Assembly (NCBI GenBank): GCA_023663285.1
Contig: JAMPHT010000004.1
Span: 1-64,000 of the forward strand
Source: Bacillota bacterium
Lineage (GTDB): Bacteria; Bacillota; Clostridia; Lachnospirales; Lachnospiraceae
Direction: 5' to 3'
DNA: 64,000 nt
Part shown: piece by piece, positions 23,945 through 32,544 of the stretch
Layout: every line of letters begins with the position of its first letter
Numbering within the stretch: position 1 is the first letter of the stretch
Translations under genes and position numbers: made by a program
The notes under the pieces: generated by a model
The model's database searches: none
Seen by the model: only the letters and a program-made list of their open reading frames with translations
Told to the model about the DNA's origin: nothing

Positions 23945-24895
23945 TTAGAATAATCCTTCTTCGCCCAGCTTCTTGGCGATCCAGTCCGCCAGCAACACCA
24001 GCCCTAAGCCCACCAGGGACTGGAACAGGCCCACTGCCGTGGACATACTGAACCGATTGCCGTTAAGACCCTTCTGATAGATATAGATAGCCAACTGGTA
24101 CTGGAACTCTCTGACCTGGCTGTTGTCAAATACCTGCAGGGCCTCGAAGTTACTGCCCATGAGGCGCCCCATGTTCATGATCAGCAGAGTTACGATAGTT
24201 CCCTTGATGCCGGGAAGGGTGATATGCCACAGCCGCTTCCACCTGCCGGCCCCGTCGATCATGGCCGCCTCGTACAGCTCTCCGTTGATACCGGTGATGG
24301 CCGCCAGGTAAATGATGGTGCCCCAGCCCATGCCGGCCCAGACGCCGATGAGCAGGTAAGTCACCGCCCAGTGGTACTTCTCCGTCAGGAAAGGAATACC
24401 CTGTTGAATCAATCCTATATTCCTCAAAAACACGTTCACCAGACCGGTACTGGGACGGAACAGAGTCCATGCCACGCTGGCAATGATAGGCCAGGAAAGG
24501 AAGTGAGGCAGATACAGGATGGTCTGAGACACCTTCTTAAATTTGGGAAAGCGCAGTTCGTTTAAGATCAGCGCCAGAATGATAGGCGCAGGAAAGCTGA
24601 CCAGCATTCCCAATATATTAAACACAATGGAGTTGCGCAGGGCCCGGTGGAAATCCCTATCTTTAAATATCTTGGCAAAGGTCGCCCAGCCCACCCACTC
24701 GCTGTCGGCAAAGCCCTTGGCCGGCTTGTAATCCATGAACACCATCCTCAGGCCCGGATACGCCGCGTAATTCAAGACGAACACCAGCACCAGCGGAATC
24801 GATACCAGCAGCAACAGCTGCCAGGTGTGGCGGAAGTTCTTCACGAACAACTTCTGCCGTTGTGCAAGACTCATTTTCTTAGCTTTTTTCTCCAC
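23945..24895 (-). CDS. Sugar ABC transporter permease, LplB/YteP type
   Basis: A 316-residue permease with six predicted membrane spans and the EAA loop YEAAMIDGAGRWKRLWHITLPG. It is the first gene of the importer operon. The start codon is GTG at 24895, with AAGG three bases ahead; an internal ATG at 24874 would lose only a basic tail. The order permease-permease-binding protein-enzymes is typical of Gram-positive oligosaccharide loci that borrow a common ATPase. An AraC regulator is divergently encoded across a 339-base gap and is the likely controller. Confidence 0.92.
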   Translation of the reverse strand: MEKKAKKMSLAQRQKLFVKNFRHTWQLLLLVSIPLVLVFVLNYAAYPGLRMVFMDYKPAKGFADSEWVGWATFAKIFKDRDFHRALRNSIVFNILGMLVSFPAPIILALILNELRFPKFKKVSQTILYLPHFLSWPIIASVAWTLFRPSTGLVNVFLRNIGLIQQGIPFLTEKYHWAVTYLLIGVWAGMGWGTIIYLAAITGINGELYEAAMIDGAGRWKRLWHITLPGIKGTIVTLLIMNMGRLMGSNFEALQVFDNSQVREFQYQLAIYIYQKGLNGNRFSMSTAVGLFQSLVGLGLVLLADWIAKKLGEEGLF

Positions 24896-25234
24896 TTGCC
24901 TTCACCCCCCGATTTCATTCAATACACTCGCTTACACCAATCGAATATCAACGTTTTATCAGTTCGATCACATCTATTATCATGCACAACAGCGGGCTCT
25001 GTCTAAGCGATAACCCATGAAAACTATGCAAAAACGACCATTTAAAAAATCGGGATCCGTCGGATTCCGATCATTTGCACAAAAAAAGCGTTTTTTCTTT
25101 TCATTTATGGGCATTTTGCCGAACAAAACAATTATTTTATTGGACATAGGGGACGATTTTTGATAAACTAAAAAAGAGCCGCTGTTTACTTTTGACAGGG
25201 CTATAGTTCGAAAAGACTATATAAAGGAGAGCCT
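24896..25234. promoter_or_regulatory. Divergent control region between the importer operon and the AraC gene
   Basis: This 339-base AT-rich gap has no gene. It contains a hairpin with a minus-strand T6 tail (25041-25070), an A7-GCG-T6 dyad near 25081-25097, and a TTGACA at 25192-25197 near the araC-type gene whose -10 is unclear. I could not identify one confident promoter in either direction, as expected for activator-dependent promoters. Confidence 0.5.
25041..25070 (-). terminator. Terminator-like hairpin in the leader of the importer operon
   Basis: The arms CGGGATCCG and CGGATTCCG (one mismatch) surround a single T. On the minus strand the stem runs straight into TTTTTT. It lies upstream of the first permease gene, so it could attenuate the operon or be a double-stranded operator. 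Confidence 0.5.
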
Positions 25235-26278
25235 ATGGCAAAGCAGAAACGTACCGTCATTGAATACAGAAGTTACAGCCTTTCCCCCCAGTTTCCCCTC
25301 CTGCTGCTGTCCGGAGACCATTGGAGGATCTCGGACATTCCCAGCGACCGGCTGCATTTTCACGATTGTCTGGAGCTGGGGCTGTGCCGCTCGGACAGCG
25401 GCTGCATGACCGTATTCGATCAATCTGTCCCCTTTCGGGCAGGAGACGTGACCCTGATCCCTAAAAATGTTCCTCATACCACCTACAGCACACCCGGAAC
25501 GGAAAGCCTCTGGTCCTATATCTTTTTTGACCCCCAGGCCATGTTCCGCAATATGCTGCCGGTGGCCTGGAAAAATTACGACCTGTTCCGACACGCCCAC
25601 CGTGGGATGCAGGTGGTTTTCGGCCGGGAGCAGTATCCCCGGATATATCAGCTTGTGACCTCCGCCATCCGGGAGTTGGATGAACAGAGGCCGGGCTACC
25701 AGCTCAGCGTAAAGGGACTTTTGCTGTCTCTGTACATAGAGTTTGCCAGAGACTCTTTTTCTTCCCCGGAGTCAGGAGATCCCGTTTCTACCCCCCCCAA
25801 TCCGGAATCCGCCTCCGGGAATCCTGTCTACAGGGGACTCACGGCTCATCCGGACCGGGATTCCGAGCTGGAAAAGGGCAATGCTCTGACCATCGCTCCC
25901 GCCCTGGACTTCATTGAGCAGAATTATAATCAGCAGTTTTCCATAGAATACCTGGCGGATCTGTGCCACTGGAGCCCTACCCACTTCCGCAGGGTATTTC
26001 GGGATATCATGCACATTTCGCCTCTGGATTTCGTGAATCATACCAGGATCTCCAATGCCTGCAACCTGCTGCAGAGTACCGAGGATTCCATCCTAGATAT
26101 TTCGGAGGCCGTGGGCTTCCATTCCGTATCCAGCTTTAACCGCTGTTTTATCAAAATGATACGAATGTCACCCAGGGAATACCGAAAGACCACCCAGAGC
26201 CTTGACAACGGCATGGATTCCCAGTATATCGTGGGCTATTCCGGATGGATGCAGCCGGAGGTCCCCCAAAAGCGTTAG
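25235..26278 (+). CDS. AraC-family regulator with cupin sensor domain
   Basis: A 347-residue regulator. Residues 1-150 form a cupin ligand-binding domain (LHFHDCLELGLCRSDSG, FRAGDVTLIPKNVPHTT). A flexible Pro/Ser-rich linker lies near residues 175-215. Two helix-turn-helix units follow (FSIEYLADLCHWSPTHFRRVFRD; ILDISEAVGFHSVSSFNRCFIKM). The last part matches the AraC signature. It is divergent from the importer-enzyme locus and convergent with the second binding-protein gene, so it most likely activates the pectin locus on sensing an imported sugar. AAAGGAGAG precedes the ATG. The ligand is unknown. Confidence 0.9.
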   Translation: MAKQKRTVIEYRSYSLSPQFPLLLLSGDHWRISDIPSDRLHFHDCLELGLCRSDSGCMTVFDQSVPFRAGDVTLIPKNVPHTTYSTPGTESLWSYIFFDPQAMFRNMLPVAWKNYDLFRHAHRGMQVVFGREQYPRIYQLVTSAIRELDEQRPGYQLSVKGLLLSLYIEFARDSFSSPESGDPVSTPPNPESASGNPVYRGLTAHPDRDSELEKGNALTIAPALDFIEQNYNQQFSIEYLADLCHWSPTHFRRVFRDIMHISPLDFVNHTRISNACNLLQSTEDSILDISEAVGFHSVSSFNRCFIKMIRMSPREYRKTTQSLDNGMDSQYIVGYSGWMQPEVPQKR

Positions 26279-26312
26279 GACTGAGCGGAGGCCGGGCTGC
26301 TGCTTCGTAAAC

Positions 26313-28520
26313 TCACTTTTCCTTCAGATACATATTTGCCCTGTTCTGGATAAGCTCCGCCACGGTCGCCGCATCCTTGTCCCCCTCAAACAGATACGGG
26401 ACCTCCTCCCAGATGATGTTCCAGATCTCCGAGAGGCGGATCGTATCTCCCTTGCACATATGCTCCGCCATATAGGCAAGCTCCTCCGCCCCTGCTCCGG
26501 GATCGTCCCCCGCGAAATCACGGTTTTCGCTGTAGGGGCGGGACAGATACGCCGCAAAGGCGTCCTTCCTCACCGGAAAGCCGGAACGGACTTCCCCATA
26601 CCAGGTCTGTTCCTCCTTAGACAGCAGGAACTCGATAAAGGCCCAGGCCCCGTCCTTACACTCCGAATTACTGTAAATGGCAAGCTGCTGGTTGATATTC
26701 ATCAGAAACATCGGCTCGTCTCCGTCGGAAGGATAGCCTATATTGAACGCCTTGTCCCCGTACTGCCCCACAGCCTGTATATAATAGTAGGGCGCGGCAT
26801 AATAATCCGACTTCAGCAGATATTCCTGCTTCAGAAAGTTTCTCACTATCTCATCCTCATAATAGACTTTCTTTCCCCCGTTTTCCTCCTTCGGGTAATC
26901 CAGAGAGGCTATCTGCTCCAGCAGCTCCACAAACTCAGGGCTGTCAAAGGTACATTTCCCTTTTTCCCAGTTCACAAAGTCGTCCAGCAGCGTCGCAGAA
27001 AAGAGATTCATCACGGTCGTGGGCGAGTAAGTCGAAAGAGGCTTCTTATCCGGATACTGCTGCACCAGCGCCATAAAATCCTCCAGGCTCCATCCGTCCC
27101 TGGGAAAGTCCGAAACAGTGGTCCAGTAGGTCTGCAGGCCAAAGGAAGTCACCGCTCCCACCTCCTTGCCGTCGATCCTGCCAGCCTCCCAAACGGCAGG
27201 AAGGATATCGTCCTTTTTCACGATCTCGCTCTTTTTATAATAGGGCTCCAGATTCTCCAGCAGCCCCTTACCGGCCAGGACGTCCGGTACGATCCAGCTG
27301 ATATCCAGGATATCCGGCATCTCCTCCGGAGCCGTCAGCAGGTCGCTCAGCATCGTATCGGTATCATACTGCTTCAGCTCTACCCGATAACCTGTGTTGC
27401 CGCGGTTGAATCTGCGCACCGCATCCTCCAGCATGGAATACTCCGATACCCCCACCACAAGGGTCTCCCTCTCGGAGACATATGCCTGGTCGATATAGGT
27501 GATCCTTGCCACCTCCGGCACCGCCGCACTCCAGCCGGCCAGCAGTACCTCCATCTCCCGGCTGCCGTCCTCCGCAGCGTCGCCATAGCGGATGGCAGTC
27601 ACACTGCTTCCGTCGATATTGACCTCCGGCGCCATCCAGGAAAAGACCTCTTCCCGCTCCCCTGTCTCCGGGTCATACTGCCACAGAGTCTTTCCCCCTG
27701 ACAAGAGGATTCCCTCTTCCGTCCCCAGCGCATTGATATTCAACTCTTCCATCCAGAGCCCTTCCACATTGATATCCTTCTGCTCTCTGACTGTTCCTGC
27801 CGCAAAATCCACCTTCCGAAGGGGCATCAGCCCCCGTCCCGACAGATCGGCCTGATACACATAAAGCCCCTTTTCCCCGCAGCTTAAGATACCGGGCTGA
27901 CTCATTCCCAGATTCGCCATACCCAGAGAATTCCCCTCCTGATCCAACAGATAAGCCTTCCCGCTGCTCGTCACATACACCGCGTTTCCCGCCGGGTCCA
28001 TGGCTCCCCCCAGGATACCGGTGGGATCCTCCGGCAGCTCAAGAGGGACCCTGGAGATCTCCTGTCCGTTCTCATCCTCCCTGATCAGAAAATATTCCCG
28101 CTCCGCATCCGCGTGCTCAGCGGCGATAAAGCCCAGGTTTCCTGCCCCGTCGGAAAACAGCGCGTAGATCAGCCGGGCGTCCTGTACATCGACGGCTTCC
28201 CTTTCCCCTGAGCCGTACAAGGCTTCCCGGTAAATCGTATATCTGGGGAAATTCGCTCCCTCAGGCATTTCCCATTCCGCGTAATAGACAAAATCCCCGA
28301 TCCAGCAGTAGAAGCCCTCCTGCATCCCCTGTATATCCGGCCTCACCTCCTGAAAGACCGCCGTGGGCACCAATATCCCCGTAGGCGTCAGCTCCTTCTT
28401 AGGCTCAGCCTCCTTCCCGCAGGCGCACAGGCCCAAGAAAAGCGAAAACAGGACGCCGCCCGCCAGCAAACGAAGTGTCCTGCTTTTCTGCCGTTTATTT
28501 TTACAGGATTGTTCTTTCAT
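26313..28520 (-). CDS. Large solute-binding lipoprotein with N-terminal propeller-like region
   Basis: A 735-residue lipoprotein. The signal peptide ends in LGLCAC with the lipid cysteine. Residues about 40-370 are beta-rich, with repeated strands (AGNAVYVTSSGKAYLLDQEGN; GILSCGEKGLYVYQ; LWQYDPETGEREEVFSW) suggesting a beta-propeller. Residues about 375-735 form a type 1 sugar-binding domain (ETLVVGVSEYSMLEDAVRRFN, GAWAFIEFLLSKEEQTWYGEV). Ordinary binding proteins lack the propeller. No permease is adjacent, so it may share the upstream importer or act as a sensor. GGAGGGG before the ATG at 28520 fixes the start; an upstream frame to 28583 lacks a signal. It faces the AraC gene tail to tail. 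Confidence 0.85.
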   Translation of the reverse strand: MKEQSCKNKRQKSRTLRLLAGGVLFSLFLGLCACGKEAEPKKELTPTGILVPTAVFQEVRPDIQGMQEGFYCWIGDFVYYAEWEMPEGANFPRYTIYREALYGSGEREAVDVQDARLIYALFSDGAGNLGFIAAEHADAEREYFLIREDENGQEISRVPLELPEDPTGILGGAMDPAGNAVYVTSSGKAYLLDQEGNSLGMANLGMSQPGILSCGEKGLYVYQADLSGRGLMPLRKVDFAAGTVREQKDINVEGLWMEELNINALGTEEGILLSGGKTLWQYDPETGEREEVFSWMAPEVNIDGSSVTAIRYGDAAEDGSREMEVLLAGWSAAVPEVARITYIDQAYVSERETLVVGVSEYSMLEDAVRRFNRGNTGYRVELKQYDTDTMLSDLLTAPEEMPDILDISWIVPDVLAGKGLLENLEPYYKKSEIVKKDDILPAVWEAGRIDGKEVGAVTSFGLQTYWTTVSDFPRDGWSLEDFMALVQQYPDKKPLSTYSPTTVMNLFSATLLDDFVNWEKGKCTFDSPEFVELLEQIASLDYPKEENGGKKVYYEDEIVRNFLKQEYLLKSDYYAAPYYYIQAVGQYGDKAFNIGYPSDGDEPMFLMNINQQLAIYSNSECKDGAWAFIEFLLSKEEQTWYGEVRSGFPVRKDAFAAYLSRPYSENRDFAGDDPGAGAEELAYMAEHMCKGDTIRLSEIWNIIWEEVPYLFEGDKDAATVAELIQNRANMYLKEK

Positions 28521-28586
28521 TTTCTCCCCTCCAAATCCGCATTTGTTGAAACAGTCCGGCATCCTACAGCCTTTAGCCGCCAAAAA

Positions 28587-28629
28587 CGACAGGCAAAAAG
28601 ATATATCTCCCCTTGGCTGTCGCTTTTTT
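28587..28629. terminator. Bidirectional terminator after the 87-aa gene
   Basis: CGACAGGCAA pairs with TTGGCTGTCG (one mismatch) around a loop of about 14 bases. T-runs follow on both strands: CTTTTTT on plus, GTTTTT on minus. It ends the small acidic protein's transcript and insulates the binding-protein gene. Confidence 0.75.
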
Positions 28630-28691
28630 AAAGTCGCTATAATGCCTCACTGCACTCCGCAGCATTGCGCCCTGCCTGACCGCATCACCGT

Positions 28692-28955
28692 CTACCCCTC
28701 TACGATCAGATACCTGCCGTCTCCAATGTCAAACACTTCGTCCGCATCCAGGATCTCTTCATCCTCCGCGCCTTCCATGTCGATTCCTTCTTCTTCAAAG
28801 TAATCCACTATCTCGTCCACGGAATTCACTACGACCGCCATGCAGTCCTCCAGAAATTCTTCTGCTTCGTCCAGAGTCTCTGCCACCTTTTCGGGAAAAA
28901 GCTGAAGCTGATTATCCAGGAAGCACTCCAGAACGTCATCATCAAATTCGCGCAT
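28692..28955 (-). CDS. Small acidic protein of unknown function (87 aa)
   Basis: A highly acidic, soluble 87-residue protein beginning MREFDDDVLECFLDNQLQLFPEKVAETLDEAEEFLEDC and ending in FDIGDGRYLIVEG. I recall close relatives across Lachnospiraceae, all without assigned function; it has two cysteines but no metal motif. It is monocistronic in appearance, with its own near-consensus promoter at 28988-29016, AAAGGAGG before the ATG, and a strong terminator behind it. That suggests a regulated or abundant small housekeeping protein. A binding partner for a basic protein is plausible but not shown. Confidence 0.8.
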   Translation of the reverse strand: MREFDDDVLECFLDNQLQLFPEKVAETLDEAEEFLEDCMAVVVNSVDEIVDYFEEEGIDMEGAEDEEILDADEVFDIGDGRYLIVEG

Positions 28956-28987
28956 CTTCCACCCTCCTTTGCCACTGGTATACCCAC

Positions 28988-29016
28988 ATACTACAATGTT
29001 ATGCAGTCCGTGTCAA
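28988..29016 (-). promoter_or_regulatory. Promoter of the 87-aa gene (TTGACA-17-TAGTAT)
   Basis: Consensus TTGACA with a 17-base spacer to TAGTAT on the minus strand, about 33 bases before the ATG. Several GTCAA copies lie just upstream. Confidence 0.65.
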
Positions 29017-29100
29017 TATGTCACAGTCAAGTCAATGACCCCGCTGTATTCGCCCATGTGTCCGAAGGATACATTTTGCCCGCGGGAATCATATGGCAGC

Positions 29101-30357
29101 TTACAGAAAATCCAGCAGTTCAAGGGGACTGCCGATAACAGCGTCGGCGTGGGCCTCCTCCAGCTCCTTCCGGTCCCGGAAGCCCCAGAGGGCTCCCAGG
29201 GTAAAGGCTCCCGCGCCCTTGCCCGTTTTCATGTCCGTCGCCGTATCCCCCAGATACAGGATATCCTGCACTCCCAGGGAAAGCGTTTCCAGGATCGCAA
29301 ACACCCCCACCGGGTCAGGCTTGATGGCCACGCCCTCCTGCTGCCCCTGGATCACGTCGAAATACCCTTTCCCGAACAGGCTCTCCACCACGTCCACCGC
29401 CTGGTCATGAGGCTTGTTTGACAGCACCGCGATCCGAACGCCCTTACCTTTGAGCGCGGCCAGCAGTTCCGGTATCCCCTCATAGGGCTTCACCTGATAC
29501 ATACAGTCCGCCGCAAAATACTTTTTGTACAGCGCAAACGCTTCGTCAAAGTGTGCCAGCTCCCTGTCCCCGGAAGCCGTCAGCGCCCTTTTGACTAAGT
29601 TTGCCGCGCCGTCCCCGATAAAATACTTATAGTCGGACTCCGGAAAGGGTCCGTAGCCAAAGGGGGCGATTGCCCTGTCCCCGCAGTACTTGATACTGGC
29701 TATGGAATCCGACAGGGTCCCGTCCAAATCAAAAATCACCGCCTGCTTCATACCGCATAATCTCTTTGCTTCCTGATAGAGCCTTCCCACCGGAAGGCCC
29801 ACCACGTTATTGTAGTCTCCTTCGATTTTCCTGACATATCTGGCGAAAAACCCCTGAATCCCATAGGCCCCCGCCTTGTCCATACAGTCCCCCGTTCTTA
29901 TGTAACCGTCGATCTCTTCCGGGCTCAGGGGATAAAGGACTACCTCTGTCCTCTCATAAAAGCTCTTCCGCCGTATCTGCCCGACAGCGCTCCTGTAGAT
30001 CAGGGTGACGCCGGTATACACCTCATGGCTTTTCCCCGAAAGCATAGTCAGCATCCTGACCGCATCCTCCCGGCTCACAGGCTTGCCCAGAATACTGCCG
30101 CCCATAGCCACCACGGTATCCGCCCCCACTACAAGAAGGGCCTCCTGGACGGCAGGCTCCGAATCGGCGTCTCGAATTTCCGTCAACATCTTAAATACCG
30201 CCTCCGCTTTCCGGGCTGACAGCTCCTCCACCACCTTCTCAGGGGCGGCGGCAGCCACACTTTCCGGCACGCTGCTGACCTGCACCTCAAATTCCAGTCC
30301 GATCTGTTCCATAAGCTCCCGCCGTCTGGGGGAGGCGGATGCAAGCACGATCCTCAT
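29101..30357 (-). CDS. Maf nucleotide pyrophosphatase fused to a HAD phosphatase
   Basis: One uninterrupted 418-codon frame holds two enzymes. Residues 1-203 are a Maf/YhdE-type nucleoside triphosphate pyrophosphatase (IVLASASPRRRELM, SARKAEAV, VGADTVV, GKPVSREDAVRML, ending at the tail usual for a stand-alone Maf). Residues 204-418 are a phosphoglycolate-phosphatase-like HAD (MKQAVIFDLDGTLSDS, IAVLSNKPHD, KPDPVGVF, LGDTATDMKTGKGAG). No stop separates them, and the junction keeps a Met that could be an internal start. Maf enzymes hydrolyse non-canonical dNTPs. Its ATG overlaps the ppk stop as ATGA, so it belongs to the polyphosphate operon. A sequencing join cannot be excluded but looks unlikely. 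Confidence 0.88.
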   Translation of the reverse strand: MRIVLASASPRRRELMEQIGLEFEVQVSSVPESVAAAAPEKVVEELSARKAEAVFKMLTEIRDADSEPAVQEALLVVGADTVVAMGGSILGKPVSREDAVRMLTMLSGKSHEVYTGVTLIYRSAVGQIRRKSFYERTEVVLYPLSPEEIDGYIRTGDCMDKAGAYGIQGFFARYVRKIEGDYNNVVGLPVGRLYQEAKRLCGMKQAVIFDLDGTLSDSIASIKYCGDRAIAPFGYGPFPESDYKYFIGDGAANLVKRALTASGDRELAHFDEAFALYKKYFAADCMYQVKPYEGIPELLAALKGKGVRIAVLSNKPHDQAVDVVESLFGKGYFDVIQGQQEGVAIKPDPVGVFAILETLSLGVQDILYLGDTATDMKTGKGAGAFTLGALWGFRDRKELEEAHADAVIGSPLELLDFL

Positions 30358-32477
30358 TGATGCACCTCCGGGATAAAGGTTCTGGTCACCAGGGTCTCCT
30401 CCTCGGCGGCAGCATTGGCTTTCATCACCGCCTCCTGACAGAATGCTTCCTGGGACTGGAACCGGGATTTCCCCCGTTTATCCACTTTTTCGTAAGTACC
30501 GTCCTCCTGCAGCAGGGAAGCCTTCACATTGTCCTTCAGCTGGCTCTGTAAAATATGAAGCAGCTCCTCCTTCAGCTCCTGTCTGTCTATGGGGAAAAGG
30601 ATCTCCACCCGTCTTTCCAGATTTCTAGGCATCCAGTCCGCACTGCCGCAGTATATCTCATAATTCTCATCATTTTCAAAGTAAAAGATCCTGCTGTGCT
30701 CCAGAAAATTGCCCACGATGGAGCGCACCGTGATATTCTCGCTGACGCCCGGAATGCCGGTCTTTAAACAGCAGATGCCCCTGACGATCAGGTCGATCTT
30801 TACCCCTGCCGCCCCAGCGGCATAGAGCGCCGCAATGATGTCCCTGTCGCAGAGAGAGTTCATCTTGGCAATGATCCTGGCGGGACGGCCCTCCAAGGCA
30901 TGGCTCTTCTCCCGGTCGATCAGGTACAGGAACTTGTCCTTCAGCCACAGCGGCGCCAGGCTCAGCTTGTTCCACACCAGGGGCTCGGAATAGCCGGACA
31001 GCATATTGAACACCGCCGTGGCGTCCTCCCCCACCGACTCGTCGCAGGTAAGCAGGCCGATATCCGTGTACAGCTTGGCGGTGGCGTCGTTATAGTTGCC
31101 GGTGCCCAGGTGTACATAGCGGCGGATGCCGTCCTCCTCCCTGCGCACCACAAGGGTTATCTTGCTGTGGGTCTTTAGACCCACCAGCCCATATATGACG
31201 TGGCAGCCCGCCTTCTCCAGCATTTTTGCCCAGACGATATTATTCTCCTCGTCGAAACGGGCTTTCAGCTCCACCAGCACCGACACCTGCTTGCCGTTCT
31301 CCGCCGCCTGGGCAAGCGCCGCAATGATAGGGGAATTGCCGCTGACGCGGTACAGGGTCTGCTTGATGGCAAGCACCTCCGGATCCTTCGCCGCCTGCCG
31401 GATGAAATTCACCACCGGCTCAAAGGTTTGGTAAGGATGATGCAGCAGAATATCGCCCTTTCTTATCTCTTCAAATATATCGCAGCCCGCCGGAAGAGAC
31501 GGCACAGGCTGAGGCGTGTACTTCGGCGTTTTCAGGTGCTCAAAGCCATCCAGCCCGTACAGCTTCATCAATACGGTAAGGTCAAGGGGGCCTGGGATCT
31601 TATAAATATTCTGCTCTATGTGCAGCTCGTTTTTTAAGATCTTCAGCAGCCGCTTGTCCATGCCGTCCTCCACCTCAAGGCGGATCGTCTCGCCCCACTG
31701 ACGCTTTTTCAGCTGCTTCTGGATCTCCTTCAGCAGATCTGCCGCCTCGTCCTCTTCGATGGTCAGATCTGCGTTCCGCATGATCCGGAAAGGATGGGCG
31801 CACACAATATCATAGTTCAGGAACAGCTTATGCATATTCCGCTCGATGATCTCCTCCAGAAGAATAAGCTTTTTTGCCGTTCCCCTCACGGGCAGCTGCA
31901 CGATACGGTCCAGCACGGAGGGCACCTGCACCGTGGCAAACTCCAACTCTTCCTTGCTGTTCTTCTTGTGGACCAGGGCTGCAATGTTCAGCGTTTTATT
32001 GCGGACCAGAGGAAAGGGTCTGGAGGAATCCACCGCCATGGGAGTCAACACAGGGTACACGTTCTCTTCAAAATACCGGTCGATAAACGCAGCATCCTCC
32101 TCACTCAAATCCTCATGCCTGCTGATGATCTGAAGCCCGTTCTTTTCCAGCCGGGGCACCAGGGAACGATTCCAGGTGGAATACTGCAGGTCCACCAGTT
32201 CATGGATCGCCACGTCCAGCGCCGCAAGCTGCTCCTTTGGGGTCATGCCCGCAATGTCCCGCTTCTCATATTTTGCATTTACCATGTCCTTCAGGGACGC
32301 CACGCGTATCATAAAGAATTCATCCAGATTAGACGCTGTGATGCTTAAAAATTTCAGCCGTTCAAACAGCGGAATATTTTTATCCCTGGCCTCATTCAGT
32401 ACCCTGTGGTCAAACAGGATCCAGGAAAGCTCCCTGTTGGTGTAATATTTCGGATTACAAAAATCTATTTCGCCCAT
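30354..32477 (-). CDS. ppk1: Polyphosphate kinase 1
   Basis: A 707-residue PPK1, which reversibly polymerises the ATP gamma-phosphate into polyphosphate. The N-terminal and head domains begin YYTNRELSWILFDHRVLNEA and FLSITASNLDEFFMIRVA. The catalytic phospholipase D-like domains carry LKTHSKITLVVRR (the autophosphorylated histidine) and EHSRIFYFENDENYEIYCGSADWM (the second histidine). Length is normal. It follows ppx by 67 bases and overlaps the maf-HAD gene by four bases. With ppx upstream the operon encodes both making and breaking of polyphosphate. Confidence 0.97.
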   Translation of the reverse strand: MGEIDFCNPKYYTNRELSWILFDHRVLNEARDKNIPLFERLKFLSITASNLDEFFMIRVASLKDMVNAKYEKRDIAGMTPKEQLAALDVAIHELVDLQYSTWNRSLVPRLEKNGLQIISRHEDLSEEDAAFIDRYFEENVYPVLTPMAVDSSRPFPLVRNKTLNIAALVHKKNSKEELEFATVQVPSVLDRIVQLPVRGTAKKLILLEEIIERNMHKLFLNYDIVCAHPFRIMRNADLTIEEDEAADLLKEIQKQLKKRQWGETIRLEVEDGMDKRLLKILKNELHIEQNIYKIPGPLDLTVLMKLYGLDGFEHLKTPKYTPQPVPSLPAGCDIFEEIRKGDILLHHPYQTFEPVVNFIRQAAKDPEVLAIKQTLYRVSGNSPIIAALAQAAENGKQVSVLVELKARFDEENNIVWAKMLEKAGCHVIYGLVGLKTHSKITLVVRREEDGIRRYVHLGTGNYNDATAKLYTDIGLLTCDESVGEDATAVFNMLSGYSEPLVWNKLSLAPLWLKDKFLYLIDREKSHALEGRPARIIAKMNSLCDRDIIAALYAAGAAGVKIDLIVRGICCLKTGIPGVSENITVRSIVGNFLEHSRIFYFENDENYEIYCGSADWMPRNLERRVEILFPIDRQELKEELLHILQSQLKDNVKASLLQEDGTYEKVDKRGKSRFQSQEAFCQEAVMKANAAAEEETLVTRTFIPEVHQ

Positions 32478-32544
32478 ATCCGTGGCCCTGCCTTTCTATC
32501 CCTGTTACTGCTCTTTCTGCTCTTTCCGCTGTTACTGCTCCTTC

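Noticed and set aside
24896..25234. Riboswitch in the control region of the importer
   Set aside because: Only simple hairpins are visible and no known riboswitch core was recognised.
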